Source: Micromussa lordhowensis
Lineage: Eukaryota > Cnidaria > Anthozoa > Scleractinia > Lobophylliidae
Assembly: GCA_964020085.1 (NCBI GenBank)
Contig: OZ026604.1
Coordinates: forward strand, 19,227,197 to 19,291,196
Direction: 5' to 3'
DNA length: 64,000 nt
This document shows, one piece after another, positions 27,471 to 37,218 of this stretch. Made by a program: the position numbers and the translations under genes. Below the pieces are notes generated by a model. The model saw only the letters and a program-made list of their open reading frames with translations. It was not told where the DNA came from and ran no database searches. Numbering within the stretch: the stretch's first letter is position 1; each line of letters starts with the position of its first letter.

Positions 27471-27646
27471 CAGTGGAAACTCGATTTAACGAACCTCTAT
27501 ATAACAAAGTCCTCGGTATAACAAACGATTTTCCTGGCCCCAGTAATAGTAACATATATGGAAAAGAACTTCGGTAGAACGAAACCTCGTTATAGCGAAC
27601 ATATTTTGCCAGTCCCTTGGTCCTTCGTTATTTCGAGTTTCCACAG
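27471..27646 (-). mobile_element. Tigger/pogo-like MITE, copy 2 (inverted)
   Basis: It begins CAGTGGAAACTCGATTTAAC and ends TTATTTCGAGTTTCCAC, an inverted version of the copy at 27260-27430 with about 40 bp between. Its distal end directly abuts the NB-ARC-derived pseudogene. Confidence 0.65.
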
Positions 27647-27689
27647 TAGTTCGAAATCGACAAAGGCAATTGAACACTTGCACACACAG

Positions 27690-27960
27690 TGTGATCTATC
27701 AGTTGACCCAGAGGCCAAGGTCCTTTCCTACGACATCCATCCGCTGATGCAAAAAGTTCTAAGAAGTATTGGTAACAGCAACATCTTCATCAAAGTTTAC
27801 CAGAAAGCAAAGGACCAGTTTTGTAGCCTTTTCATGTCCCACATTAAGGAGATTTCAGCTACTTTGGACGAAAACAGGTCTTGCGGAAGTAAACAAAAAC
27901 GTGCTAAATTGTCTTGACATGAAATGCAAGCTGTGTTCACTACTCCAACATCAAGCATGA
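27690..27960 (+). pseudogene. Broken third receptor paralogue: NB-ARC exon fragment fused to Death exon fragment
   Basis: LSVDPEAKVLSYDIHPLMQK through ISATLDEN matches residues of exon 1 around the MHD position in both intact paralogues. Directly after, bases match the last Death-exon stretch: GGTCTTGCGGAAGTAAACAA encodes SGLAEVNK in a different frame. All intervening exons (TPR, ZU5, UPA) are missing. The junction has a short shared AAACA, suggesting deletion at microhomology. The frame shift and loss of Walker motifs mean no function. An inverted copy is at 46169-46480. Sequence after it matches the receptor 3' flank. Confidence 0.8.
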
Positions 27961-28302
27961 TCGGAGTTTGGGTCGAGAGACGAGGAGATGGACACAATGG
28001 TACATTTGTTTGAGCCGCTTCAATGTTAACGCGCAGAGCAACACTGAAAAACGAATGGGCGTTTCAATGAATTCTGCACTGGCAGGATTTTAGATTGCAG
28101 CAGACAATTTGGTCGCCACTTCCCTAAAATTGGACTTATGTCTTTGTTTCGATTTCCAATTGTCGAGAAATTTTCTCCTCACGATTGAGGTTTTACGATG
28201 TTGTAAAGCTGATCTTGGCCGTCTAAAGCCTACAAAATAGAAACGTGCACGATGTTCGCACTTAAGAATAACGCGAAATATGTTATATTATATATTCACG
28301 TA

Positions 28303-30380
28303 TTAAGCGGGTGATGCATAGTTCACACTCACAGATGCAAGCGCAAACGATGTTCACACAATGAGAAGGTTTTTCCATAAGAAATGAAAACGGATTTCCC
28401 TGAGGGAAATCGCACTGATGCTCTTTAAATTTAGTAATATACATTCACATTGTGTCTGTCAAAAACTTATAGAAACATAAAATAAAATTAAATGAAGACG
28501 CTTCAGCCAAACAACTACCACCTACGCCAGCAAAATGTACTGAGAAAATGTTGCGCGACATAATAAATCACGCGAGTGACTTGTAAATACTGGGAATGTC
28601 GATTTGTTCGCTGGCCGCATTTCGGTCTCTCGAAGGCGTGGTTGTATTTAATCACCTGTTAATGATGTGCTTTATTGTATTATATTCTCATCTCTACTGT
28701 TACTAAGCCCTCCTATCAAATTTTCAAATAGATTTGCTCTCATTGCTACTCTTACGCTTCCTCTTAATATCACTTCTACTATTTTAATCAACTCAATCTC
28801 TTTAAGTTTATGCGAGGGTTTTGTCTGGAACATTTCTAGTCAAATGCAAATTTAAGCCATTCAGTTCAGATATATACTACCTTAGGCGTTAAGGAGTGAA
28901 GAAAAATGTCAAGTAAAATAATGACAAGAACGATGTCAGCTAATTAAATACTTTTTCCCGAATCGAGTCCGCTTCTGGGTTTAAGTTTGGTCATTTTTCT
29001 ATGATTAGCAACATCTCATAAATCAGGCATTTCAGCTTCCCTCTACAGTTCTTCGAATTGCTCGTGCATATTTAGTTGGTATAGGTTATGGCTTTCTCGC
29101 AGGAGTTTTCCAACAGCTAAGCACTCTGCTTTTGCTTTAGCTAGACGATCAGCACTAAATACTCGGCTGTTGCAAAACACCTTCAAGAAAGTCCAAAGCT
29201 AGACCACATCCCGAAAACCCCTAGAGGGCCTCTATCCTCCTTTTGCAAATGACGGTGATCGTCAAAGAGCTCGTGACGTCACGAGAAACATCGCTGCATT
29301 TTAAACTTACACTTTTACTTTGGCTCAAATCAAACAGTAGAAATACCGCACACAGGATCCAGCTTACCACAAAGGCCAATTTTTTCCCCTACACATTTCA
29401 CCAGCTCTTTACAACCAGTTTGTCATAACATTACAACTCAAGAAGCTCAAAAACCAGCTCTTAAAATTTTCTTTCCACTTCTGCCAGAAATAGGTGCGTC
29501 ATTTAGCCTTCATTTTTAGAACCGCGCTCGACCTAGACCGCGCGGTTAATAAACTCTAGATGTGAATTCTGATCCTGATCGTAAGTAACGTTAGTTTTTG
29601 TCGACAAAGTCAAACATGTATCCCGTTTGTATAGAAGAAATAAATAAAGTGTTCACGTTCCTCGTTTTATTTTTGTCCGTGTCATCTAATAATATGATGT
29701 TATGAACTAAACGACTCTTAGTCATGAAAACAGGGTTGGATTTGTTTTTATGGCGGTCTAAACACACCCGATATTTCATGTTCTCTATCACCCAAATGGG
29801 ACCCAGCCTAAACACTTTTAATTGGCATTTGGAATATCTCTTGCACTATTAAACGCCAACCCCTGGGGCACGTTTCATCAAAATCAGTTGAAGTCTGTAA
29901 CACTTTCTTAGACAAAGACAGTAAGATCATCTCGTTAGTTAGTTAATAGCAAACACGCACGCACGCGTAAACAAAGAAAACCACAGGATACCAGCGGTTA
30001 GAAATTGTTCTTTATAAACGATTTTGATTTTTTTTCTCATAACAGATTTTGTTATATTCCGAGTATTAGACCAGCTCAGCCAATCACTATCGCTGGTTAG
30101 ATGTTTGAAGTGTTGCTCTATTGCATCCGATATTGGCTGCTCTTAACTAAGGAAGGATCATTTTCTCAAGGTGTAGCTATTATTCTTCCGTGAGATTTTT
30201 ATAAAAAATACTGCTGGTGAAAATAAAGCACAGCCTTCATTTCACTCCTGGATAAAACCTCTAAAATTTGGTAGTTAATCTTGGGCGGGACCATCTAGAG
30301 TAAATTAGCGACTTGGAAAGAGGAAAAATTTTCTCCGTTTAATCACTGCCAACAAACAAGTGCCAAATTTCGTGGGCACT
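28303..30380. other. Gene-poor interval, mostly the start of the direct repeat unit
   Basis: No gene was recognised. From 28787 on, the sequence recurs at 49171. The small frames at 29243-29428 and 29591-29815 recur only because the DNA is duplicated and show no family signature. Bases 28590-28790 resemble 22780-23050. Confidence 0.55.
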
Positions 30381-30833
30381 TTGCTTCAAAAGCTGAATAT
30401 AAGACACCATTTATTTCCGGACATCATTTCTACGGAAATTAATGAAAAACGTCGAGCAACCATGGGTTGAAACGAAAATGTTCGGCTGTCCGATTTTAAA
30501 GCTACCTGCAGTAAAGCGGTAAAGATAAGCCTTTTTTTTCCTTTTTCATTAACTATGAGCACAGCAAAGCAAGATGTTTTTAACAAAAGAAAAGCTGTTG
30601 CAATGAATCAAACATTGTGTCCACGAAAGAATCTATTGACATCAATTGAGAACTATTTTTAGCAAGTTTCGAGTCGTGTTAAACTTGGTATAGAAATCAG
30701 TGCAAATTTTTATCCATGAAAAATTATAACTTGCTAAATTTCCTGATACTTTGTTAATTGCGCCGAATAACTAACAGAAAACTGAACAACAAGATTACTG
30801 TCGCTGCGGAGAGTCTGTCAATCTATAGCCAAG

Positions 30834-31832
30834 ATGAATCTCACCGAAGTCAGCAGCACTACACTTCGTTGTGGTTTTCAGTTCCTCCCTCTTGATCCAA
30901 CAACTATTTCAAAAGATGTACGCGCTGCATTCGTCGTCAAAACTGTCATGAATGCTTTCACCCGTTCGTTTACTGTTTTGTTTAACATTTTGGTGATGAT
31001 TGCCGTGAAAACAAAACGACAGCTTCGCACCAAATCTAACATCGCTCTCGCCTGTTTAGCCACAAGTGACTTCACTGTGGGACTAGTTCTTCAACCTCTG
31101 CACATCGCCACCTTCATTTTAGTGGTTCAAGTTGGCGAGACCCCAAATAGGCTCTGTACCTTAATCGACGTAGCCAAAACCGTGGGCGTTGCATGCAGTT
31201 TGGCATCGCTCTATCACTTGTTTATGATGAGCGGGGAACGTTATTTAGCCATAAAACACGCCTTCGCATACGAGTCTGGCCTGGTAACTGAAGCTCGTAT
31301 CATGGTAGCCTCCGGTCTGTCCTGGCTTGGTGCAGTGTTCATCCTTCCCATCGACTACATCTCTGAAGCGAGCAGAAAAGTTACGTTAATACTAACAGTA
31401 TCCGTGAATCTTTTCGTTTTAATCCCCGTAATATTATACTTCCATGTTGTTGTATATAAAGAAGTTCGTCCCAACAAGAAACAAATTTTTGCTAATCAAG
31501 TTTCCTTGGAAGCAAGGACCAACTTGCTTAGAAGTAAGAAATCGTTTTACACAACAACTATCGTCTTACTTACAATTATGTTGTGTTATATCCCGGCCAG
31601 TATTTGGATTGTTATTCTTCCAGTCTTAAGAAACAGGATTTCTGCTACTGTAAGACATATCGTTCTTAGTGTCACTACTACATTACTCGTGCTAAATTCC
31701 TTTTTTAATCCGTTGATTTATGCTGTTGGAATAAGATATTTTCGCGTCGCTTTCATTCAGTTGTTGTCAAGAAAAACTCTATCAAAAGCCGAGGAACTCG
31801 AAAAGAGATTGTTTCAATCAAGGCGAAATTAG
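30834..31832 (+). CDS. Rhodopsin-family (class A) G-protein-coupled receptor, copy 1
   Basis: An intact intronless 332-residue seven-helix receptor. TM1 has LFNILVM (N51), TM2 LACLATSD (D79), and the TM3 start C108. An ERY triplet (135-137) stands in place of DRY, with W164 in TM4. TM6 has CYIP (251-254) and TM7 NPLIY (292-296). There is an N-glycosylation sequon NLT at residues 2-4. The second extracellular loop is very short and has no cysteine to pair with C108, a trait also seen in melanocortin-type receptors; the ligand cannot be assigned. The start ATG follows GCCAAG. It is one arm of a palindrome whose other arm is a pseudogene, and it is duplicated at 51218 with an identical predicted protein. 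Confidence 0.85.
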   Translation: MNLTEVSSTTLRCGFQFLPLDPTTISKDVRAAFVVKTVMNAFTRSFTVLFNILVMIAVKTKRQLRTKSNIALACLATSDFTVGLVLQPLHIATFILVVQVGETPNRLCTLIDVAKTVGVACSLASLYHLFMMSGERYLAIKHAFAYESGLVTEARIMVASGLSWLGAVFILPIDYISEASRKVTLILTVSVNLFVLIPVILYFHVVVYKEVRPNKKQIFANQVSLEARTNLLRSKKSFYTTTIVLLTIMLCYIPASIWIVILPVLRNRISATVRHIVLSVTTTLLVLNSFFNPLIYAVGIRYFRVAFIQLLSRKTLSKAEELEKRLFQSRRN

Positions 31833-32009
31833 CGTTGTAGGTACTGCTGAAAAAGAACAACACAGAGCTGACGGAGAAGCAGCAGGCGACACCTTGGAAA
31901 ATGGACAAATAACTCAGTAAAGTTGCCATACACAGCTGTGAGTGGAAGAACATGTAGAAGAAACAGTTTTTTAACAAACCTCTTCGATGTCTTTTCGCTT
32001 TATTCATTA

Positions 32010-33560
32010 AGGAGGCTCGAATAGTTTCCAGCACGTTCCTAGACATAGGTTTTGATGTGTCATTGCAACCACCCTATATCGGTTGATGGTACAATCATGA
32101 TATCAAAAAACTACACAATCATTGGTGAACATGTTGCTGTCAGTTTTGCGGCATAACAGGCTACCATAGTAACAATATGACTTGCTAAAAACACCCTTAA
32201 TTTTAGCTTTAACTGATTATAGCTCAAAAATGAGCTCGGGGACACCCATTTTTTTTATTATTGAATTATGATAAGCATATTAAGATGCAACGTTTTGGAA
32301 AGATAAGTTCAAAAAATTCTCTGGTGTGGGTTCAGAGCCACCTTAAATTTTCGAAAATTTGAGAGGGCTCTAAACGCACACTGCATAATTTTTTAAAACT
32401 TTCCAAAAAGTTGCGTCTTATAATGCTTATGAAAATTTGACAATAAGAAATGGGTGTCACCGAGCTCGCTTTTGAGGTATAAGTGCTTAAAGCTAAAATT
32501 AAGGGTGTTTTAAGCAGGTCATATTATTGCTATGGTAACCTGTCATATATAACGAATGACGGCAACTTGTTTACCGGTGATTTGGCATTTGTATGATTTA
32601 TTTAGCTTCGCCTAACTAGAATACAATCTACTATACATGAATACATGAAAATTATTAGGCAGGGCGACTACAGCCTAACCAATTACAGTGGATCCCTCGT
32701 TAAGGACGGCTTTTTCGTCAAAGATTGATACACAGATTCAGAAAATGCTATATATGCTGTATATTCATGTTTTACATGAATCCTATATCTATGAGATGTT
32801 GACTTCATTTTAAACTGTCTTTCAGAGCTGATACTTCTCATCTATATCGAAGCCCTGTAAGTGTCCGACCCAAACTGAGAAAGATTTCTGTTCTCAATTG
32901 TCTCTGAGCTCAGTAAAATCGAGCTAGAAATTTTAACTAAGCCCAGGTTGCTTAAGGAGGCTGGCAACAGTTTCCAGCACTTTTCTAACAGCTTTAATTT
33001 TAAGGATGAATACTACCACTGTTTAACAAGGGATGCTACAATGAAGGTATCATACAAATGCCAGATCACTGGTAAACAACTTGCCGTCATTCGTTTTATA
33101 TGACAGGTTACCATAGCAATAATATGACCTGCACTTATACCCCAAAAACGAGCTCGGTGACACCCATTTTTTATTGTCAATTTTTGATAAGCATAATAAG
33201 ATGCAACGCTTAACTTTTTGGAAATTTTAAAAAATTCTGTAGTGTGGGTTCAGAGCCACCTTATATTTTCGAAAATTAAGGTGGTTCTGAACCCACACTA
33301 CACATTTTTTTAACTTAACTTTCCAAAACGTTGCATCACCGTTGCATCACCGAGCTCGTTTTTGAGTTATAAGCACTTAAAGGTCATATTGTTACTATGG
33401 TAACCTATTATGCCACAAAATTGACAGCAACATGTTTACCATGCATGATTGGGAAGTTTTTTTTATATCATGATTGTAGCACCAACCGATATAGAGTGGT
33501 TATAATGACCCATCATGTCTAGGAAAGTGGAAACTGTCTCGAGCCTCCTTAAGGAGTAAA
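32010..33560. mobile_element. Cluster of AAGGTGGCTC-type MITEs at the palindrome centre
   Basis: Four related segments were recognised: about 32011-32346, 32356-32600, 32955-33263 and 33277-33556, in alternating orientations. Shared words are GGTTCAGAGCCACCTTA, TGCTATGGTAACCTGTCA, GGTGTCACCGAGCTCG and ACCGATATAGAGTGG. They relate to the MITE at 23410. They are non-coding. Confidence 0.7.
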
Positions 33561-33725
33561 GCGAAAAGACATCGAAGAGGTTTGTTAAAAGCTGTTTCTT
33601 CTACATGTTCGTCCGCTCACAGTTGTGTATGGCAACTTTACTGAGTTGTTTGTCCATTTTTCAAGGTGTCTCCTTCTGCTTCTCCGTCAGCTCTGTTTTG
33701 TTGTTTTTCAGCAGTACCTACAACG

Positions 33726-34706
33726 CTAATTTCGCCTTGATTGAAACAATCTCTTTTCAAGTTCCGCGGCTTGTGGAAGAGTTTTTCTTGACAACAACTG
33801 AATGAAAGCGACGCGAAAATATCTTATTCTAACAGAATAAATCAACGGATTAAAAAAGGAATTTAGCACGAACAAAGTAGTAGTGACACTAAGAACGATA
33901 TGTCTTACAGTAGCAGAAATCCTGTTTCTTAAGACTGAACGAATAACAACCCAAATATTGGCCGGGATATAACACAACATAATTGTAAGTAAGACGATAG
34001 TTGTTGTGTAAAACGATTTCTTACTTCTAAGCAAGTTGGTGTCCTTGCTTCCAAGGAAACTTGATTAGCAATAATTTGTTTCTTGTTGCGACGAACTTCT
34101 TTATATACAACAACATGGAAGTATAATATTACGGAGATTAAAACGAAAAGATTCACGGATACTGTTAGTATTAACGTAATTTTTCTGCTCGCTTCAGAGA
34201 TGTAATCGATGGGAAGGGTGATCACTGCACCAAGCCAGGACAGACCGGAGGCTACCATGATACGAGCTTCAGTTACCAGGCCAGACTCGTATGCAAAGGC
34301 GTGTTTTATGGCTAAATAACGTTCCCCGCTCATCATAAACAAGTGATAGAGCGATGCCAAAGTGCATGCAACGCCCACGGTTTTGGCTACGTCGATTAAG
34401 GTACAGAGCCTATTTGGGGTCTCGCCAACTTGAACCACTAAAATGAAGGTGGCGATGTGCAGAGGTTGAAGAACTAGTCCCACAGTGAAGTCACTTGTGG
34501 CTAAACAGGCGAGAGCGATGTTAGATTTGGTGCGAAGCTGTCGTTTTGTTTTCACGGCAATCATCACCAAAATGTTAAACAAAACAGTAAACGGACGTTT
34601 TGACGACGAATGCAGCGTACTCATCTTTTGAAATAGTTGTTGGATCAAGAGGGAGAAACTGAAAACCACAACGAAGTGTAGTGCTGCTGACTTCGGTGAG
34701 ATTCAT
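33726..34706 (-). pseudogene. GPCR pseudogene, inverted relative of the receptor at 30834
   Basis: The conserved ATG is at 34706, but the frame fails after KT (near 34595), where about twenty bases covering the pre-TM1 segment are missing. A second break is a 2-base insertion near 34038-34042 (AGGACACCAACTT against AGGACCAACTT in the intact gene). Between the breaks it still reads ERY, W164 and the TM5 region, and afterwards NPLIY. The same lesions occur in the second unit, so they predate that duplication. Confidence 0.85.
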
Positions 34707-35639
34707 CTTGGCTATAGATTGACAGACTCTCCGCAGCGACTGTAATCTTGTTGTTCAGTTTTCTGTTAGTTATTCGGCGCAATTAACAAAGTATCAGGAA
34801 ATTTAGCAAGTTATAATTTTTCATGGATAAAAATTTGCATTTCTATACCAAGTTTAACACGACTCGAAACTTGCTAAAAATAGTTCTCAATTGATGTCAA
34901 TAGATTCTTTCGTGGACACAATGTTTGATTCATTGCAACAGCTTTTCTTTTGTTAAAAACATCTTGCTTTGCTGTGCTCATAGTTAATGAAAAAGGAAAA
35001 AAAGGCTTATCTTTACCGCTTTACTGCAGGTAGCTTTAAAATCGGACAGCCGAACATTTTCGTTTCAACCCATGGTTGCTCGACGTTTTTCATTAATTTC
35101 CGTAGAAATGATGTCCGGAAATAAATGGTGTCTTATATTCAGCTTTTGAGGCAAACAAAGTGCCCACGAAATTTGGCACTTGTTTGTTGGCAGTGATTAA
35201 ACGGAGAAAATTTTTCCTCTTTCCAAGTCGCTAATTTACTCTAGATGGTCCCGCCCAAGATTAACTCCCAAATTTTAGAGGTTTTATCCAGGAGTGAAAT
35301 GAAGGCTGTGCTTTATTTTCACCAGCAGTATTTTTTATAAAAATCTCACGGAAGAATAATAGCTACACCTTGAGAAAATGATCCTTCCTTAGTTAAGAGC
35401 AGCCAATATCGGATGCAATAGAGCAACACTTCAAACATCTAACCAGCGATAGTGATTGGCTGAGCTGGTCTAATACTCGGAATATAACAAAATCTGTTAT
35501 GAGAAAAAAAAATCAAAATCGTTTATAAAGAACAATTTCTAACCGCTGGTATCTATGGCGTACCATCGGGGCCAAAATTCAACTTTTGAATTTTGCTTGA
35601 ACGTTTGGCATTCGATGTTGTAGTTTTGCAATTTGTACT

Positions 35640-35800
35640 TACATCTGCAATTCAACATTCAAGTTTGCAATTTCTCTATTCCAATTGACGATTTGACAGT
35701 GTTTGTTTCACAATTCAACATACAAGTTTACGCAATTCAACATCCAAGTTTACAATTCTACATCCAAGTTCACGCAGTTCAACATCCAAGTTTACGCACT
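35640..35800 (+). repeat. Subterminal tandem repeat (20-22 bp unit)
   Basis: Five imperfect units of the form CAATTCAACATCCAAGTTTACG lie near 35651, 35712, 35734, 35753 and 35775. They recur inverted inside the right terminal repeat. Such subterminal arrays are typical transposase-binding regions; that role is inference here. Confidence 0.65.
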
Positions 35801-36134
35801 TTGAAAAATGCATGTTTTCGATATCCAACCGCAATCCAGTCAATGACAGTCAGTGTGGGCTCAGAAAACTATCAGAATTCTCCCTGTGTAGGGGCTAGCA
35901 AAGGCAGGTCACGCTACCCTAGACAGTAGCTTTTACCACATAAAAATGGCGCCGTAGTCATTCTTTTTACACTCAACATTCGATCGTACGTAAGTAATTT
36001 ATTTGTAAGTTCAGATACACCACATTCATATATCTCACTGCCCTTTCTGGGTTTTGCCGCCTATGAACATTGTGTCACCATAAAGCATTTTAGCTGGTGA
36101 GATTGAGACGAATTTCAATCTTTTTGTGTATTTA

Positions 36135-37200
36135 TTTCCAGGGGTCTGAGTTTTCGTGAAACCCAGGCGGATCACGAAAACTCAGACCCGGCCTGGAAAT
36201 GAATAAAGAACAAGAAGACGCCTTAAGGCGTTTACGCGGGATGTATTGGTTTAGTAAGAATTATGTTGAATGGCGTTGGAAGGTTGAGTAGTGTATCAAC
36301 AACAAATGTGTACAGGAGAGACCGAGGTGTTGAGTACTCCAACTGTGAAAGATATAAAAGCCAAGAAGACATGATGAGAATGAAGTGAGCGTGAAAACCT
36401 TTAACAATAGTTACGGTTGCAGGGAGAATATTATAGTGGTAAATGACCCTTTCCTGGAGAAATGAGCGTGGTGTGTGTCCGGACCGTTCATGAGACTAAT
36501 TTACCATGGGAAATATCCAAACGCAGGCTAGGGAGAAAAGGCATTTAGGCTTTTCATTTACTTCAACATGATATGAAACCCTCTTTTTTTAAATGGGTTT
36601 CTTTGCACGGTATAAACTTGGAAGAAGAAGCCCCATGTTGGTGGTGAGCTGTGGTGCGAAAATGTAGCCTCTGCGGACAAAGGATTTTTTCGTGTTCTTG
36701 ACCGCATTGGTTGAGTGTTGTGTGAGCGTTATATACTAGAAGATCAGAGTATTGTGTGAGCGTTGTGTACTAGGAGATCAGAGTTGTGGCAATTGTTTTA
36801 TTCGCGCAAAAGTCGCGCCATTAGACGACAGAACTGCTTCGGAATTGCGTGACGAATTGCGGGCATTGAAGGGTTGTTGGGAGAGGCTACTTTTCGTAAG
36901 GTAGCTCACAGTGTAAAAATGTAGCCTTTTGCTTGGCGGGTATTTGTCCTGTTGAGAAAGATTGACGTTGATATGAGGGAAAAATATGGTGCAACTCTTT
37001 GTAACTACTTTATACCTGGCCTCCCACGCAGACGTTCTTCGGCTTGTCACGCGTTCCTGTCCGTTCGTGGGGAGGAACGCGTGACATCTAATAGATCGTT
37101 TTCACGTGACGTCATCACTTTCTAAAATCTTAAACTAAAGATCCACCAAAGTTTTCATCCTCATCAGGTATAAGAGGTGACATATTTATATCTGTTTACA
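36135..37200. other. Element interior without a supported gene
   Basis: A 22-bp-class hairpin GGGTCTGAGTTTTCGTGA / TCACGAAAACTCAGACCC lies at 36144-36190. A second inverted pair GTCACGCGTTCCT / AGGAACGCGTGAC lies at 37039-37085. No coding region was recognised. Confidence 0.6.
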
Positions 37201-37218
37201 ACTTAACAGCTCAATAAC

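Larger units (their letters stand above)
22914..28302 (+). repeat. Left arm of a large inverted duplication (partner 45788-49171)
   Basis: Read in reverse complement, 45788-49171 matches this arm in order: the tail at 22914-23060, a MITE at 23410, a SINE, a MITE at 24785, the block at 25900-26150, Tigger-like MITEs and the NB-ARC/Death pseudogene. Arm lengths differ (about 5.4 versus 3.4 kb) because of arm-specific inserts at about 23065-23395, 23811-24466, 25565-25870 and 26148-26975. Similarity in shared blocks is high but below that of the direct repeat. Confidence 0.85.
29990..35553. repeat. Large palindrome with GPCR arms
   Basis: The left arm starts GATACCAGCGGTTAGAAATT near 29977 and the right arm ends AATTTCTAACCGCTGGTATC near 35553. 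Paired positions sum to about 65540, giving a centre near 32770. Arms of roughly 2.1 kb or more are clear; the middle holds inverted MITE copies. The right arm has accumulated frame-breaking indels. The arrangement is repeated in the second unit at about 50365-55937. Confidence 0.85.

Noticed and set aside
29243..29815. Small frames conserved between the two direct units
   Set aside because: Conservation only reflects near-identical duplicated DNA; no codon-level or domain evidence.
31753..32046. Frames opposite the GPCR tail, also 33605-33805 and the second-unit copies
   Set aside because: They exist because the palindrome mirrors GPCR coding sequence onto the other strand; no independent signature.
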